From Mucilaginibacter arboris (GTDB lineage Bacteria > Bacteroidota > Bacteroidia > Sphingobacteriales > Sphingobacteriaceae), in the NCBI RefSeq assembly GCF_009754915.1, contig NZ_WPIK01000002.1, positions 62,001 to 126,000 of the forward strand: DNA of 64,000 bases. Direction: 5' to 3'. Positions 7,988 through 16,180 of this stretch are shown piece after piece (the first letter of the stretch is position 1; each line of letters opens with the position of its first letter). A model generated the notes under the pieces. It saw nothing but the letters and a program-made list of their open reading frames with translations. It ran no database searches and had not been told where the DNA came from. The translations under genes and the position numbers were made by a program.

Positions 7988-8503
7988 ATGTTCCTCGAAA
8001 AACTAAAAAATATCAAAGCATTTATTCTGGATGTTGACGGCGTTTTAACCAACGGCGATGTAACCGTTACAGAAAATGGCGACCAGATGCGGCATTTTAA
8101 CGTAAAAGATGGTTATGCTATTAACCACGCTGTTAAATCCGGTTATTATGTTGCCTGTATTTCCGGCGGGCGTTCGCAAGGTGTTCTATCGCGTTTAAGT
8201 GGTTTAGGCGTGAAAGATGTTTTTCTGGGAATCAGCCATAAATTAGAAGTTTACGAACGCGTAATAGCAGATATGAAGCTAAAACCGGAAGAAATTTTGT
8301 ACATGGGCGATGATATCCCTGATTTGGACATCATGAGAAAAGTAGGATTGCCAACCTGTCCGGCTGATGCGGTAGAAGAAATAAAAGCAGTGGCAGCATA
8401 CATTTCGCCAATTTTAGGCGGAAAAGGTTGTGTACGCGATGTGATTGAAAAAGTGCTGAAAATTCAGGATCAATGGATGAAGGAAAACGCAACGAGTTTT
8501 TAA
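7988..8503 (+). CDS. kdsC: 3-deoxy-D-manno-octulosonate 8-phosphate phosphatase (KdsC)
   Basis: HAD-family phosphatase producing KDO, a core sugar of lipopolysaccharide, in the cytoplasm. The 171-residue length is typical of the tetrameric, cap-less C0 subfamily. The nucleophile motif is D15-V-D17-G-V-L-T, motif II includes CISGGRS, and the last motif is YMGDDIPDLDIM. The end of the protein carries GGKGCVRDVIEKVL, typical of KdsC. It is separated from maf by a repetitive gap. Confidence 0.92.
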   Translation: MFLEKLKNIKAFILDVDGVLTNGDVTVTENGDQMRHFNVKDGYAINHAVKSGYYVACISGGRSQGVLSRLSGLGVKDVFLGISHKLEVYERVIADMKLKPEEILYMGDDIPDLDIMRKVGLPTCPADAVEEIKAVAAYISPILGGKGCVRDVIEKVLKIQDQWMKENATSF

Positions 8504-8631
8504 GGTTGAAAGCTGAAAGGCAAATAACGTTAAAGGTTAAAAGCTGAAAGGCAAAAGGTTAAAAAGTAAAACGGTATCCGCCATGCCTCCCTCTCCACCG
8601 GAGAGGGCCGGGGTGAGGCTAAAAAAGAATC
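8504..8631. repeat. Intergenic low-complexity repeats and hairpin
   Basis: Two near-identical words, AGGTTGAAAGCTGAAAGGCA and AGGTTAAAAGCTGAAAGGCA, follow each other after kdsC, then a short GC-rich hairpin CCCTCTCC-accGGAGAGGG. Similar fragments (AAGGCAGAAAGGTTAAAGGC) occur near 41120-41150 beside the tmRNA gene. No coding potential is seen. Confidence 0.5.
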
Positions 8632-9210
8632 ATGCAAAATTTCCCTCCCATCATTCTCGCTTCCAAATCTCCGCGTCGGCAGGAATTGTTAAGGTTGATG
8701 AATTTCAACTTTCGTATTGTTTTAAAAGAAGTGGACGAATCTTATCCTGAAAACCTGAAACCGGAAGAAATTGCTGTTTTTATCGCCCAAAAAAAAGCAG
8801 CAGCTTTTGATGAAATAGTAGATGATGAAATTGTAATTACCGCAGATACGATTGTTTCTATAGACGATCAAATCCTGGGAAAACCAGAAACACCAGAACA
8901 TGCCATAGCAATGTTGCAACTGCTTTCCGGCCGAAAACACCAGGTAATTACAGGCGTATGTTTGTTGTACAAGCATCAGCAGAATACTTTTTTTGATGTT
9001 TCGGAAGTGCTTTTTCGTCCATTATTGGATGAGGAAATCCGGTATTATGTAGAGAACTTTAACCCAATGGACAAAGCCGGTTCTTATGGTATCCAGGAAT
9101 GGATCGGTTTGATTGGCATCCAACGCATTGAAGGTTCTTATACCAATGTTGTTGGTTTGCCAACAGAGAAATTGTATCAGCAGCTTTTGGCTATTAGCAA
9201 TGAGGTGTGA
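8632..9210 (+). CDS. maf: Maf-family nucleotide pyrophosphatase
   Basis: House-cleaning nucleoside triphosphate pyrophosphatase of the Maf/YhdE group, hydrolysing dTTP, UTP or modified nucleotides. The 192-residue protein has the signature ILASKSPRRQELL near the N-terminus, the ITADTIVSIDDQILGKPETPEHA segment with the catalytic Asp, SGRKHQVITGV, and DKAGSYGIQEWIG. The last codons and stop lie in a palindrome shared with the convergent ppx gene. Confidence 0.93.
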   Translation: MQNFPPIILASKSPRRQELLRLMNFNFRIVLKEVDESYPENLKPEEIAVFIAQKKAAAFDEIVDDEIVITADTIVSIDDQILGKPETPEHAIAMLQLLSGRKHQVITGVCLLYKHQQNTFFDVSEVLFRPLLDEEIRYYVENFNPMDKAGSYGIQEWIGLIGIQRIEGSYTNVVGLPTEKLYQQLLAISNEV

Positions 9211-9282
9211 GGTACGAGGTATGCACCAACTTTAACTTTGCAGTTCATACCTCGCAGCTAATTGCTCATACCCTGCACCTCC
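9203..9282. repeat. Palindrome shared by the 3' ends of maf and ppx
   Basis: GAGGTGTGAGGTACGAGGTATG (read over 9204-9223) is nearly the reverse complement of the right half up to GCACCTC near 9282, with a central AT-rich spacer. The stop codons of both convergent genes lie within it, so the last few residues of each protein (SNEV; EVQGMSN) are encoded by the repeat. Likely functions as a bidirectional terminator-like structure. Confidence 0.55.
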
Positions 9283-10202
9283 ATCATCTCAGCTAAAACA
9301 CCTTCTTTCAGAGAATAAGTAGTCATGCTTAACTTTTGAATTTCTAATTTTTGCATGATAAAAGAAGTAATCAGTGAAGCAACCACAATCATATCAACCC
9401 GAAGCGGAATAATGCTTCTTTTAGCCAGCCTTTCTTGATGACTGGAATGCTGTAACCAGTTAGCAACTTCATTAAAATCATCAATTTTAAAATTATAGGT
9501 TTTGATATTTTTAATATTAAACTGATCCCCTTTTTCAACCTCGATCATTTCGGTATAAGTTTCAAACGATCCGGAAGAACCGATTAAATGTTGGACATCC
9601 TGTTTTTTTACTGATAAAAACAGCATCTGCAATTGCTCTTCCAGATATTGGTTTAGCTTGGTCACATTTTCTGCAGTCATTGGATCCACCTGATGGAAAA
9701 GTTGCCGTAAACGCTGCGCCCCAATTTCAAAGCTTTGTTTCCAGTAAATTTTCTGGTTATCGCACAAAATAAATTCTACGCTGCCTCCGCCAATATCCAA
9801 AATCATGGCTTTTTCTGCGGATAAAATACCCGAACTTTTGACGCCTTTGTAAATCAGTCCGGCTTCTTTTAAACCATCAATCACTTCAATTTCAATTCCT
9901 GCACGTTCCTTAACTTTTTGTATAAAATCGTTTCCGTTGGTAGTGCTCCGGATAGCGGAAGTAGCAACGGCACGAATTTCTGATGCTTCTTTTAGCCGTA
10001 TTTTTTCGGCAAAAAGTTCCATCGTTTTCAAGCCGCGTTCAAAAGCATCAGCTTTAATCAAACCATCTTTCATGCCGCCTTCGCCAAGTTTTACCGCTTC
10101 TGTTAGATGCAGTATTTCTTTAAAACCGTTTTCTGCTTTTTCTGCAATTAAAAGATGAAAAGTGTTGGTGCCGAGGTCCATCACGGCCATGCGTTTGTTC
10201 AT
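9258..10202 (-). CDS. ppx: Exopolyphosphatase/guanosine pentaphosphatase (Ppx/GppA)
   Basis: Hydrolyses polyphosphate or pppGpp; a cytoplasmic ASKHA-fold enzyme. The start is placed at 10202 because MNKRMAVMDLGTNTFHLLIAE is the family N-terminus; the 58 extra in-frame codons upstream read as non-conserved sequence running into a repeat element. The protein has 314 residues. Phosphate-binding motifs DLGTNTFHLL and DIGGGSVEF, and the EIGAQRL segment, are present. The shorter length without the HD-domain tail is common in Bacteroidota. Two copies of the 12-bp dispersed word and one of the second dialect fall inside it. Confidence 0.9.
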   Translation of the reverse strand: MNKRMAVMDLGTNTFHLLIAEKAENGFKEILHLTEAVKLGEGGMKDGLIKADAFERGLKTMELFAEKIRLKEASEIRAVATSAIRSTTNGNDFIQKVKERAGIEIEVIDGLKEAGLIYKGVKSSGILSAEKAMILDIGGGSVEFILCDNQKIYWKQSFEIGAQRLRQLFHQVDPMTAENVTKLNQYLEEQLQMLFLSVKKQDVQHLIGSSGSFETYTEMIEVEKGDQFNIKNIKTYNFKIDDFNEVANWLQHSSHQERLAKRSIIPLRVDMIVVASLITSFIMQKLEIQKLSMTTYSLKEGVLAEMMEVQGMSN

Positions 10203-10275
10203 GTCCCGAAAATGCAGAAATAATTTGTTTTTACTTCTTAGTCTTCCTGAGTTTGCCGAAGGATTCTCTTTGTCC

Positions 10276-10536
10276 GTTCTTTTTGCTTGAACAAAAAGAA
10301 CCAAAAATTCAAGAATCCCGAATCCCTCAGCCGGGCGGTCTTCAGGCCTCTGCCGGCCTGGGTAGATACCTTTCAAGCACCGATCTCTATATTCAGTCTA
10401 ACAACTTATCTTTCATTATGCGCTTTTAGGGCTACTTAAAAGGTCATCGCTTAGGTGCGGAAAGGGCCGACAAAACGTCCGGAGGAACCGGGTTTGTCTT
10501 GATTTCGTTGGTTCTTTTTCATCAAGGAAAAAGAAC
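10276..10536. mobile_element. MITE-like non-coding element with long terminal inverted repeats
   Basis: The 378-base gap between ppx and the ABC permease gene holds a non-coding element. Its left end (10276-10313, starting GTTCTTTTTGCTTGAACAAA) and right end (10498-10536 read in reverse, starting GTTCTTTTTCCTTGATGAAA) are close inverted copies about 38 bases long, and each contains a small TTCTTTTT/AAAAAGAA hairpin. The 184-base interior is GC-richer than its surroundings (GGCGGTCTTCAGGCC, CTGCCGGCCTGG) and has no open frame. I could not recognise a target duplication. It could be a miniature mobile element or a structured RNA. Confidence 0.55.
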
Positions 10537-10580
10537 GTTAAATACAATTTACCCATGCTTCTTTTATCCACCTAAAATCC

Positions 10581-11912
10581 TCACTCCTTATAAAAAAACC
10601 ATTTAGCCAACTCTTTATAGCTGGTTTTTTTGCCATACATCAACACGCCAACGCGATAAATGCGTGCGGCAACCCAGGTGGTGAACAGAAAACCGGCAAT
10701 CATCATCACCATGGATAAAGCCAGTTGCCAGTCGGGTACGCCAAACGGAACGCGGACCATCATGGCGATAGGCGCTGTAAACGGAATAATGGAAAGCCAG
10801 AATGCCAATGTGCTATCAGGATTATTGACTAAGAAAGCAAAGGATAAAATGTAGGTAAACAATAGTGGCAGTGTGATCGGGAACATAAATTGCTGTGTTT
10901 CCGTTTCGCTATCAACTGCAGAACCGACGGCAGCAAAAAGTGCGCTGTAAAGTAAATATCCCGACAGGAAATAAAAGATAAAGCAGCCCAGAATGTAAAC
11001 GTAATTAACGCCTTCCAGAGTTTTTAAGAAACTCATAACCGGATTACCAATTGGCATTTGAGCTTGTGCCGTGCTGTTTTTACCACCTTTTATTTGTGTT
11101 TGGTTACTGCTTTGCTCGGTAGTAGTTTCGTTTTTGGTAAAGGCTTTTTCGGCAATATTAGTAACCGTTGTTGAGAGGATAATCCAAAGTAAAAACTGCG
11201 TTAAGCCAACCAAACCAACGCCTAAAATTTTGCCTAACATCAATTGAAAAGGTTTAACGGAAGAAACGATCACTTCAATTACACGGTTAGTTTTCTCTTC
11301 AATCACGCCGCGCATCACCTGCGAACCGTAAATAAATAAGGAAATGTAGATTAATATAGCAGACGCAACACCAATACCATAAGCAGAAGCCAGGTTGCTG
11401 TCTTTTTCGCCGTCATCAGTTAATTGTTTGGTTTCTGCGGAGATATTACTTTTCAGCGTGCTTATTTTCATCACATCAATACCTGCCGCAGCCATATTAT
11501 TACTGGTTGCAATAGTATTCAACTGGTTTTCTACTTCGTTTACCAATGCAAAATTTGGTTTCTTTTCGGAGAAGATCTGAACATTGCCCTTGTTCGTAAA
11601 ATCCTTTCCAATAAACAGGATGAATAAATCCTCATTCTTTTTGGCCGATTTTTTTGCTTCCGGCAGTGATTGTTTAGCAGTAGTGAAATGAATATTTTTA
11701 TGATCTTTCAGTTTCCCTGCAAATACGCCGCTTTCGTCTATCACCTTAACCTGCCGCACTTTATTTAAACTGTCGCTGTTGGCGGCAATCAGGTAAATCA
11801 CGCCGTACATGGCCAAAATTAGTCCCGGAACCAGGAAAGTCATCAGGATAAAAGATTTCTTTTTTACCCGCGCCAGATATTCACGCTGAATGATAAGTAA
11901 AGTTTTGTTCAT
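10581..11912 (-). CDS. ABC-2 type transporter permease (NatB-like)
   Basis: Membrane subunit of an ABC exporter. The 443-residue protein begins with a typical KTLLIIQREYLARVKKKSF segment followed by a first membrane helix (residues about 22-44), a large extracytoplasmic region (about 50-185), and a cluster of five or six helices (about 190-425) including the RGVIEEKTNRVIEVIVSSVKPFQLMLGKILGVG motif of the NatB/YhaP group. It is encoded 4 bases downstream of its ATPase partner. Substrate unknown; sodium export is only a family-based possibility. Confidence 0.88.
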   Translation of the reverse strand: MNKTLLIIQREYLARVKKKSFILMTFLVPGLILAMYGVIYLIAANSDSLNKVRQVKVIDESGVFAGKLKDHKNIHFTTAKQSLPEAKKSAKKNEDLFILFIGKDFTNKGNVQIFSEKKPNFALVNEVENQLNTIATSNNMAAAGIDVMKISTLKSNISAETKQLTDDGEKDSNLASAYGIGVASAILIYISLFIYGSQVMRGVIEEKTNRVIEVIVSSVKPFQLMLGKILGVGLVGLTQFLLWIILSTTVTNIAEKAFTKNETTTEQSSNQTQIKGGKNSTAQAQMPIGNPVMSFLKTLEGVNYVYILGCFIFYFLSGYLLYSALFAAVGSAVDSETETQQFMFPITLPLLFTYILSFAFLVNNPDSTLAFWLSIIPFTAPIAMMVRVPFGVPDWQLALSMVMMIAGFLFTTWVAARIYRVGVLMYGKKTSYKELAKWFFYKE

Positions 11913-11916
11913 GTTT

Positions 11917-12819
11917 TTAGCGGTTTTGATTTACTTTCTGAATAAAAATTTCGTTCATAGTCGGAATCACTTCTTCCAGTTTGTTGATGCTTACTTTAGG
12001 AATGAGGTACTGCAATACTTCGTTTACCGTATAATTTTCTTTAAGTTTAATTTGGATCAGATCAGTTTCGGCACCAGGAATATGATGCAGCAGATCAAAT
12101 GGTTCTGTTCCATCGAAAACTAATTTCCCCGAAAATTCTATTTTGTAAGTATTGTTGCGGTAAGAATTGCGGATCTGTTTTACCGGCCCGTCCAATATTT
12201 TATGCGATAGATTGATCAAGGCAATAGAATCGCACAATTCCTCTACCGATTCCATCCGGTGCGTAGAAAAAATAATCGTAGCACCTTTTCGGTTAAGTTC
12301 GAGTATTTCATCTTTGATAATTTCTGCATTTACCGGATCAAAACCGCTGAAAGGTTCATCCAGAATAATCAGTTCCGGATCATGCAGAACCGTGCTTACA
12401 AACTGCACTTTTTGCTGCATGCCTTTAGAAAGTTCTTCAATCTTTTTGCCCCACCAGTCGCTCATGCCCAACTTTTCAAACCAGGTTTTAATACGTTTTT
12501 CCGCATCAGCTTTATCCAATCCTTTTAACCGCGCTAAATAAACCAACTGCTCGCCAATCTCCATTTTCTTGTATAAGCCGCGTTCTTCGGGCAAATAGCC
12601 GATGCGCTCGATGTGCGACTGGTTTAATTTTTCTCCGTTGAAATAAACTTCGCCCGAATCCGGTGCTGTAATCTGGTTAATAATGCGGATGAGAGAAGTT
12701 TTCCCGGCACCGTTTGGGCCGAGCAAACCAAATATCTTTCCTTTTTCAACTTCTAAACTTACATCATCCAGCGCCCGGTGGCCGGCGTATTGTTTTACAA
12801 TGTTGCGGATACTTAGCAT
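11917..12819 (-). CDS. ABC transporter ATP-binding protein (NatA-like)
   Basis: Energises the permease encoded just downstream. In 300 residues: Walker A G34-P-N-G-A-G-K40-T41, Q-loop region YLPEERGLYKKM, signature LSKGMQQKVQ, Walker B LIILDEPFSGFDPVN, and switch His in FSTHRME, then an extra C-terminal domain (about 215-300) usual for NatA-type proteins. The start ATG (12819-12817) is embedded in an exact copy of the dispersed word, GATAAAAGAAGCATG, so the word itself provides the start codon and a purine-rich stretch upstream. Confidence 0.92.
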   Translation of the reverse strand: MLSIRNIVKQYAGHRALDDVSLEVEKGKIFGLLGPNGAGKTSLIRIINQITAPDSGEVYFNGEKLNQSHIERIGYLPEERGLYKKMEIGEQLVYLARLKGLDKADAEKRIKTWFEKLGMSDWWGKKIEELSKGMQQKVQFVSTVLHDPELIILDEPFSGFDPVNAEIIKDEILELNRKGATIIFSTHRMESVEELCDSIALINLSHKILDGPVKQIRNSYRNNTYKIEFSGKLVFDGTEPFDLLHHIPGAETDLIQIKLKENYTVNEVLQYLIPKVSINKLEEVIPTMNEIFIQKVNQNR

Positions 12820-12992
12820 GCTTCTTTTATCGATGGTTTTTTGAGGTTAGAGGATAGTTGATTTTAAATGTTACAGATTTTAAATTAAAACTTTAAAAAG
12901 TAGAAACCATGACAAGATTTTTTAAATTAATTTTTCGTATTCTGCCTTCAGTTTGCGTCCGCCCTTTTCAGTATCCGTTATTTAATTTAGCT

Positions 12993-13000
12993 TATATTTG
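12993..13000 (+). promoter_or_regulatory. -7 box for the RelE-type TA pair
   Basis: TATATTTG at 12993-13000 matches TAnnTTTG; immediately downstream a small hairpin AAGCCCGGGCTTTTGCCCG occupies the leader before the antitoxin ATG at 13057. The rest of the 12830-13056 gap shows nothing recognisable. Confidence 0.45.
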
Positions 13001-13056
13001 TATAAGCCCGGGCTTTTGCCCGTATTAAATTTTAAATCCTTTTAAAAGTTAAAGCA

Positions 13057-13272
13057 ATGAAATTATTAGTTGATGTAAAAGATAATCAGGCGGCTGATTT
13101 TATTGAGATGCTAAAATCTTTAAGCCATATTAAAGCTCAGCCTATTTCTGCGCCAGATGCTGCGTTGTTAGCCGAAATAAAAGAAATTAAAAAAGCTTTT
13201 AAAAATGTTACTAAAATTAAAGCTGGCAAGTTAAAGGGCCGTTCTGCCCAAGAGTTGTTAAATGAGCTTTAA
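13057..13272 (+). CDS. Antitoxin of a RelE-type TA pair
   Basis: A 71-residue protein starting with a beta strand (MKLLVDVKDNQAADFIEMLKSL), then a helix-rich lysine-rich tail (EIKEIKKAFKNVTKIKAGKLKGRSAQELLNEL). This is the layout of DUF2683-like small antitoxins that accompany RelE/ParE toxins. The toxin reading frame opens at 13262, overlapping the last codons, as usual for TA operons. The toxin is frameshifted, so the antitoxin may be a surviving orphan. Confidence 0.65.
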   Translation: MKLLVDVKDNQAADFIEMLKSLSHIKAQPISAPDAALLAEIKEIKKAFKNVTKIKAGKLKGRSAQELLNEL

Positions 13273-13587
13273 TGTTCTCACAATTCTGCCGTTTGATAAA
13301 CAATTGAAACGGCTGGTTAAAAAGTTCCTTCCTTAAAAACAGAAATAGCGAGGTTAATAGCAGATTTACAGGAAAATCCTTCTACCGGAACAGCTTTAGG
13401 TAACGATTGTTATAAAATAAGGCTTGCAATTGCTTCTAAAGGAAAAGGAAAATCGGGAGGGGCAAGGATAATTACTTATTTAGCTGTTAATAATAATAAA
13501 GTATATCTTTTATCTATTTATGATAAAGCAGATCAATCGGATATTACTGATAACGAACTTTTAAGATTACTTGCTCTTGTGACTTGA
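13262..13587 (+). pseudogene. RelE/ParE-family toxin, frameshifted
   Basis: From ATG 13262 the frame encodes MSFNVLTILPFDKQLKRLVKKF and then stops at 13334-13336. In the -1 frame the toxin continues without interruption (SLKTEIASLIADLQENPSTG, then LGNDCYKIRLAIASKGKGKS, then GGARIITYLAVNNNKVYLLS, ending LLRLLALVT) to TGA at 13585-13587. Restoring one base near 13326 gives KKFPSLKTE, so a single-base deletion explains the break. The joined product of about 108 residues has the RelE/ParE fold signature (YKIRLA..GKSGGARIITY..VYLLSIYDKAD). A programmed -1 shift is possible in principle, but no canonical slippery heptamer is visible. Confidence 0.7.
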
Positions 13588-13596
13588 TTTCTCTCC

Positions 13597-13761
13597 CTAC
13601 TTCAACCAATAACCAATAATAATTCCAACCACACCAAATGCCCATTTTAATTTATCACTTTCAGAAGGCTCCGTAGCGATAATATAAATACAAAACACCA
13701 GCAAAACAGCGGTGATGCCAGTTTGTGCCTGAATTTTTAATTTAGAAGGAGTAGCAGCCAT
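13597..13761 (-). CDS. Small two-helix membrane protein
   Basis: A 54-residue protein with two hydrophobic segments (ITAVLLVFCIYIIA and WAFGVVGIIIGYWL) separated by a short charged loop ending SESDKLK. Its ATG overlaps the TGA of the upstream gene (TGATG), strong evidence that it is translated as the second gene of a two-gene operon. Function unknown. Confidence 0.6.
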   Translation of the reverse strand: MAATPSKLKIQAQTGITAVLLVFCIYIIATEPSESDKLKWAFGVVGIIIGYWLK

Positions 13762-13967
13762 CAGGATTTAAAAGCACGGATTGCCCTTTTGATATTTTCC
13801 CCAAAAAAAGATTCGTGGGTAACTTCATCTTCGTCCTGTTCTGGTTTTGGTGCAGCAGCAGTAACAGAATGAGTTTCATTTTGCGTTACTTCGCCACCAA
13901 TTTTTTGCACGTAAGACGCAACATCAGCTACTTTATTTTCTGGTATTTTAATGTTTAAGGTAGTCAT
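13761..13967 (-). CDS. Small DUF2683-like protein
   Basis: A 68-residue protein when started at the second in-frame Met (MTTLNIKIPENKVADVASYV); ten additional upstream codons are possible. A beta strand followed by a helix (NKVADVASYVQKIGG) is the same pattern as the antitoxin at 13057, then an acidic linker (KPEQDEDEVTHE) and a basic tail (FFGENIKRAIRAFKS). It may be a relative of DUF2683 antitoxins; no toxin follows, but a small membrane protein overlaps its stop. Confidence 0.55.
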   Translation of the reverse strand: MTTLNIKIPENKVADVASYVQKIGGEVTQNETHSVTAAAPKPEQDEDEVTHESFFGENIKRAIRAFKS

Positions 13968-14168
13968 ACTGGTATAAATTCTTTTAACCTGATGCAAATG
14001 CAGTTAATACTCTCAAAGCTACAAATTAATTTAACAACTTGTTTTACAAATAAATAATACAGGAAAATTAAGAAAAGTCCTGATCGTAATATTTTTCTTA
14101 CGATAAAAAAAGCATTCACTTCCCCAAAACCATTTCCCCCAAATACTTCTTTTATCAATAAAAAATTT

Positions 14169-14891
14169 ATGTCAGGTTTACAAAATTTCGTGCAGCTGCA
14201 GGTTGCTGATGGTACAACCATGCAGGCTTATACTTCTATTCCAACACAAGGCAAAAGTCCGTTTCCAGGTTTAATTCTATTTCAAGAAGCTTTCGGCGTA
14301 AACCACCACATCCGCAAATTAGCTGATCGTTTTGCTGATGAAGGTTATCTGGTTATCGCCCCGGAGCTTTTTCATCGTTCCGGCCCTCCGGGTGTTACTA
14401 TTGATTATACCGATTTTCCTTCGGCTGCGCCGCACATGAAAGCGCTTACCACAGAAGGGCTGGAAACAGATATTCAAGCTGCATGGAGTTGGCTGCAAAA
14501 TAACAACCAAGTTACTCATGAACATATTGTAGCAACTGGATATTGCCTTGGTGGCCGCGTCAGTTTTCTGGCAAACACTATGTTTCCGTTTAAAGCGGTA
14601 GCTTCTTATTACGGCGGCGGTATTGCCCCCGAACTGATCAAGCGGGTTCCTTCTTTAAATGCACCGCATTTATTTTTTTGGGGAGGAAAAGACCAGCACA
14701 TTCCGAAAGAACAGATTGAAACCATTAAAACAGAATTAACAAATGCCCAAAAGAAATTTATTAACGTAGAGATCTCTGATGCCGATCATGGTTTCTTTTG
14801 CGATGAACGCGCCAGCTTTAACGCTGATGCTGCAGAACTGGCCTGGGGATTAACGCTGGAATTTTTTATCAATAAGATGAAACAGGTATGA
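14169..14891 (+). CDS. Dienelactone hydrolase family protein
   Basis: Alpha/beta hydrolase predicted to cleave a lactone or ester. The 240-residue protein has the catalytic triad of the family: C126 in GYCLGGR, D175 in GGKDQHIP and H207 in ADHGFFCD. The N-terminal strand order and FQEAFGVNHHIRKLADRFADEGY segment (residues 38-60) are typical. No signal peptide, so cytoplasmic. A one-mismatch dispersed word with its A-tract directly precedes the start codon. The 3' end runs into a palindromic repeat. Confidence 0.9.
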   Translation: MSGLQNFVQLQVADGTTMQAYTSIPTQGKSPFPGLILFQEAFGVNHHIRKLADRFADEGYLVIAPELFHRSGPPGVTIDYTDFPSAAPHMKALTTEGLETDIQAAWSWLQNNNQVTHEHIVATGYCLGGRVSFLANTMFPFKAVASYYGGGIAPELIKRVPSLNAPHLFFWGGKDQHIPKEQIETIKTELTNAQKKFINVEISDADHGFFCDERASFNADAAELAWGLTLEFFINKMKQV

Positions 14892-14958
14892 GGTGCGAGG
14901 TTTGAGGTACCTGCTACAGACCTTGAACCTCATAACTCTCACCTCTTACTTCACACTT
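14885..14958. repeat. Imperfect palindrome between DLH and CREST-like genes
   Basis: GTATGAGGTGCGAGGTTTGAGG at the end of the DLH gene faces CCTTGAACCTCATAACTCTC and ACCTCTTAC further on. It contains the DLH stop and resembles the elements after maf, after YyaL, and inside aroA in its GAGGT words. Confidence 0.5.
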
Positions 14959-14964
14959 AAAGCG

Positions 14965-15636
14965 ATGCAACATCCTGCCGATGGTGGAATGATCTATACG
15001 GAAACCAACCTCAACCATAGTTTCCCCGAACCGTTAAACACCATCACCTCCTGCTTCTTTTTCCTGTTGGCCCTTTACTGGATTTTCCGGTTAAAGGGCT
15101 TTTCTAAACAATATGTTTTTCTCAGCATTGCTTCCTGGATTTTACTGATTGGAAGTATCGGCGGAACACTTTACCACGGTTTGCGGCGCTATCCAATATA
15201 TATCATGATGGACTGGCTGCCTATTTCTATTTTGTGTTTACTCGCCAGTGTTTACTTCTGGATCAAATTTTCGGGCAAATGGTTTATAGGCGTTATCGCA
15301 CTGATAGCTTTTATTTTCATTGAAATTCAAATAAGGAAACTGATGCACGGCAACAGTTTACAATTAGGCATCAGCTTAAATTATGCAACTATGGTGTTAA
15401 TGGTTCTGCTGCCTTTAGTTTTACTGCTGCTCAAAATGAAAGGGCACAACTGGCAGTTTATTGTTGCAGCTTTAATTTCTTTTGGCATTGCTTTGTTTTT
15501 TCGCGTTGCGGATGGCTGGGCATTGCTTACTGTGGGAACACATTTTTTATGGCATACTTTCGGCGCCATTGCAACGGCATTGATGTTTGTGTTTTTAAAA
15601 CGGATAGCAGAAGATAAGTTGGTAAAAGTTGATTGA
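14965..15636 (+). CDS. CREST-like (ceramidase-like) membrane protein
   Basis: A 223-residue protein with about seven hydrophobic segments. Start ATG 14965 is chosen because the 24 in-frame codons upstream fall in the palindromic repeat. The conserved features of the CREST superfamily of membrane metal-dependent hydrolases are visible: N-terminal PEPLNTITSCF with serine, H71 in GTLYHGLRR, D83 in MMDWLP, and an HxxxH pair (THFLWHTFGA) in the last segment. That superfamily includes alkaline ceramidases and PAQR receptors, so an amidase acting on lipids is plausible; substrate unknown. The stop codon TGA runs straight into a dispersed word (TGATGCTTC). Confidence 0.65.
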   Translation: MQHPADGGMIYTETNLNHSFPEPLNTITSCFFFLLALYWIFRLKGFSKQYVFLSIASWILLIGSIGGTLYHGLRRYPIYIMMDWLPISILCLLASVYFWIKFSGKWFIGVIALIAFIFIEIQIRKLMHGNSLQLGISLNYATMVLMVLLPLVLLLLKMKGHNWQFIVAALISFGIALFFRVADGWALLTVGTHFLWHTFGAIATALMFVFLKRIAEDKLVKVD

Positions 15637-15767
15637 TGCTTCTTTTACCGGTTGTTTTTTAGAGTAGCCCAAAAACAAGTATTAAACCTTAACCCGTACT
15701 TTACGTTAAACTGGTAAGGTATTTGTTTATCCTGTTTTCATTATTAAAAACTATCAACCTAAAATTC

Positions 15768-16109
15768 ATGAAAAACCTGATTTTAATTTTTGCTGTATTT
15801 TTTACTTTATCTGCTGTTAACGCCGCATTTGTACAGGCACAGACTACAAAACATACTTATTACAAAAATGGCAAAAAGTATGTTTACACAACCAAAACCC
15901 GCCATGGCATGTCTAAACGTGCTAAAGGTGCATTAATTGGCGGCGGCGCGGGTGCTGTTGGCGGCGCTTTAATTGGCCATGGCGTTAAAGGTGCCTTAAT
16001 TGGCGGCGCGTTAGGTGCAGGCGCAGGTTACGTGGTTGGAAATGAAACTGACAAAGGAAAATCCCGCGCCGGAACCCATACGGTTTATAAACGTAAAGTA
16101 GTTCATTAA
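15768..16109 (+). CDS. Secreted glycine-zipper protein
   Basis: A 113-residue exported protein: signal peptide (KNLILIFAVFFTLSAVNAAFVQAQ), a basic segment (KHTYYKNGKKYVYTTKTRHG), then alanine/glycine zipper helices (RAKGALIGGGAGAVGGALIG, VKGALIGGALGAGAGYVVG) and a basic tail. Such zippers insert in or associate with membranes. ATG 15768 is preferred over an ATG at 15723 because the signal peptide starts there. A perfect 22-bp hairpin follows. Confidence 0.75.
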   Translation: MKNLILIFAVFFTLSAVNAAFVQAQTTKHTYYKNGKKYVYTTKTRHGMSKRAKGALIGGGAGAVGGALIGHGVKGALIGGALGAGAGYVVGNETDKGKSRAGTHTVYKRKVVH

Positions 16110-16121
16110 TCCAATTTTTAC

Positions 16122-16171
16122 TTCATAAAAAAAGCATGTCAAAAAACTGACATGCTTTTTTTATGAAGTAT
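16122..16171. terminator. Bidirectional terminator
   Basis: ACTTCATAAAAAAAGCATGT pairs with its reverse complement downstream (ACATGCTTTTTTTATGAAGT) around a short AAAAAC-containing loop. With T-runs on both strands, it ends transcription of the glycine-zipper gene and of the convergent alcohol dehydrogenase gene. Confidence 0.85.
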
Positions 16172-16180
16172 TTTTCCTGA

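Noticed and set aside
13320-13340. Programmed -1 frameshift in the RelE-type toxin
   Set aside because: No X-XXY-YYZ slippery heptamer with downstream structure; single-base deletion is simpler.
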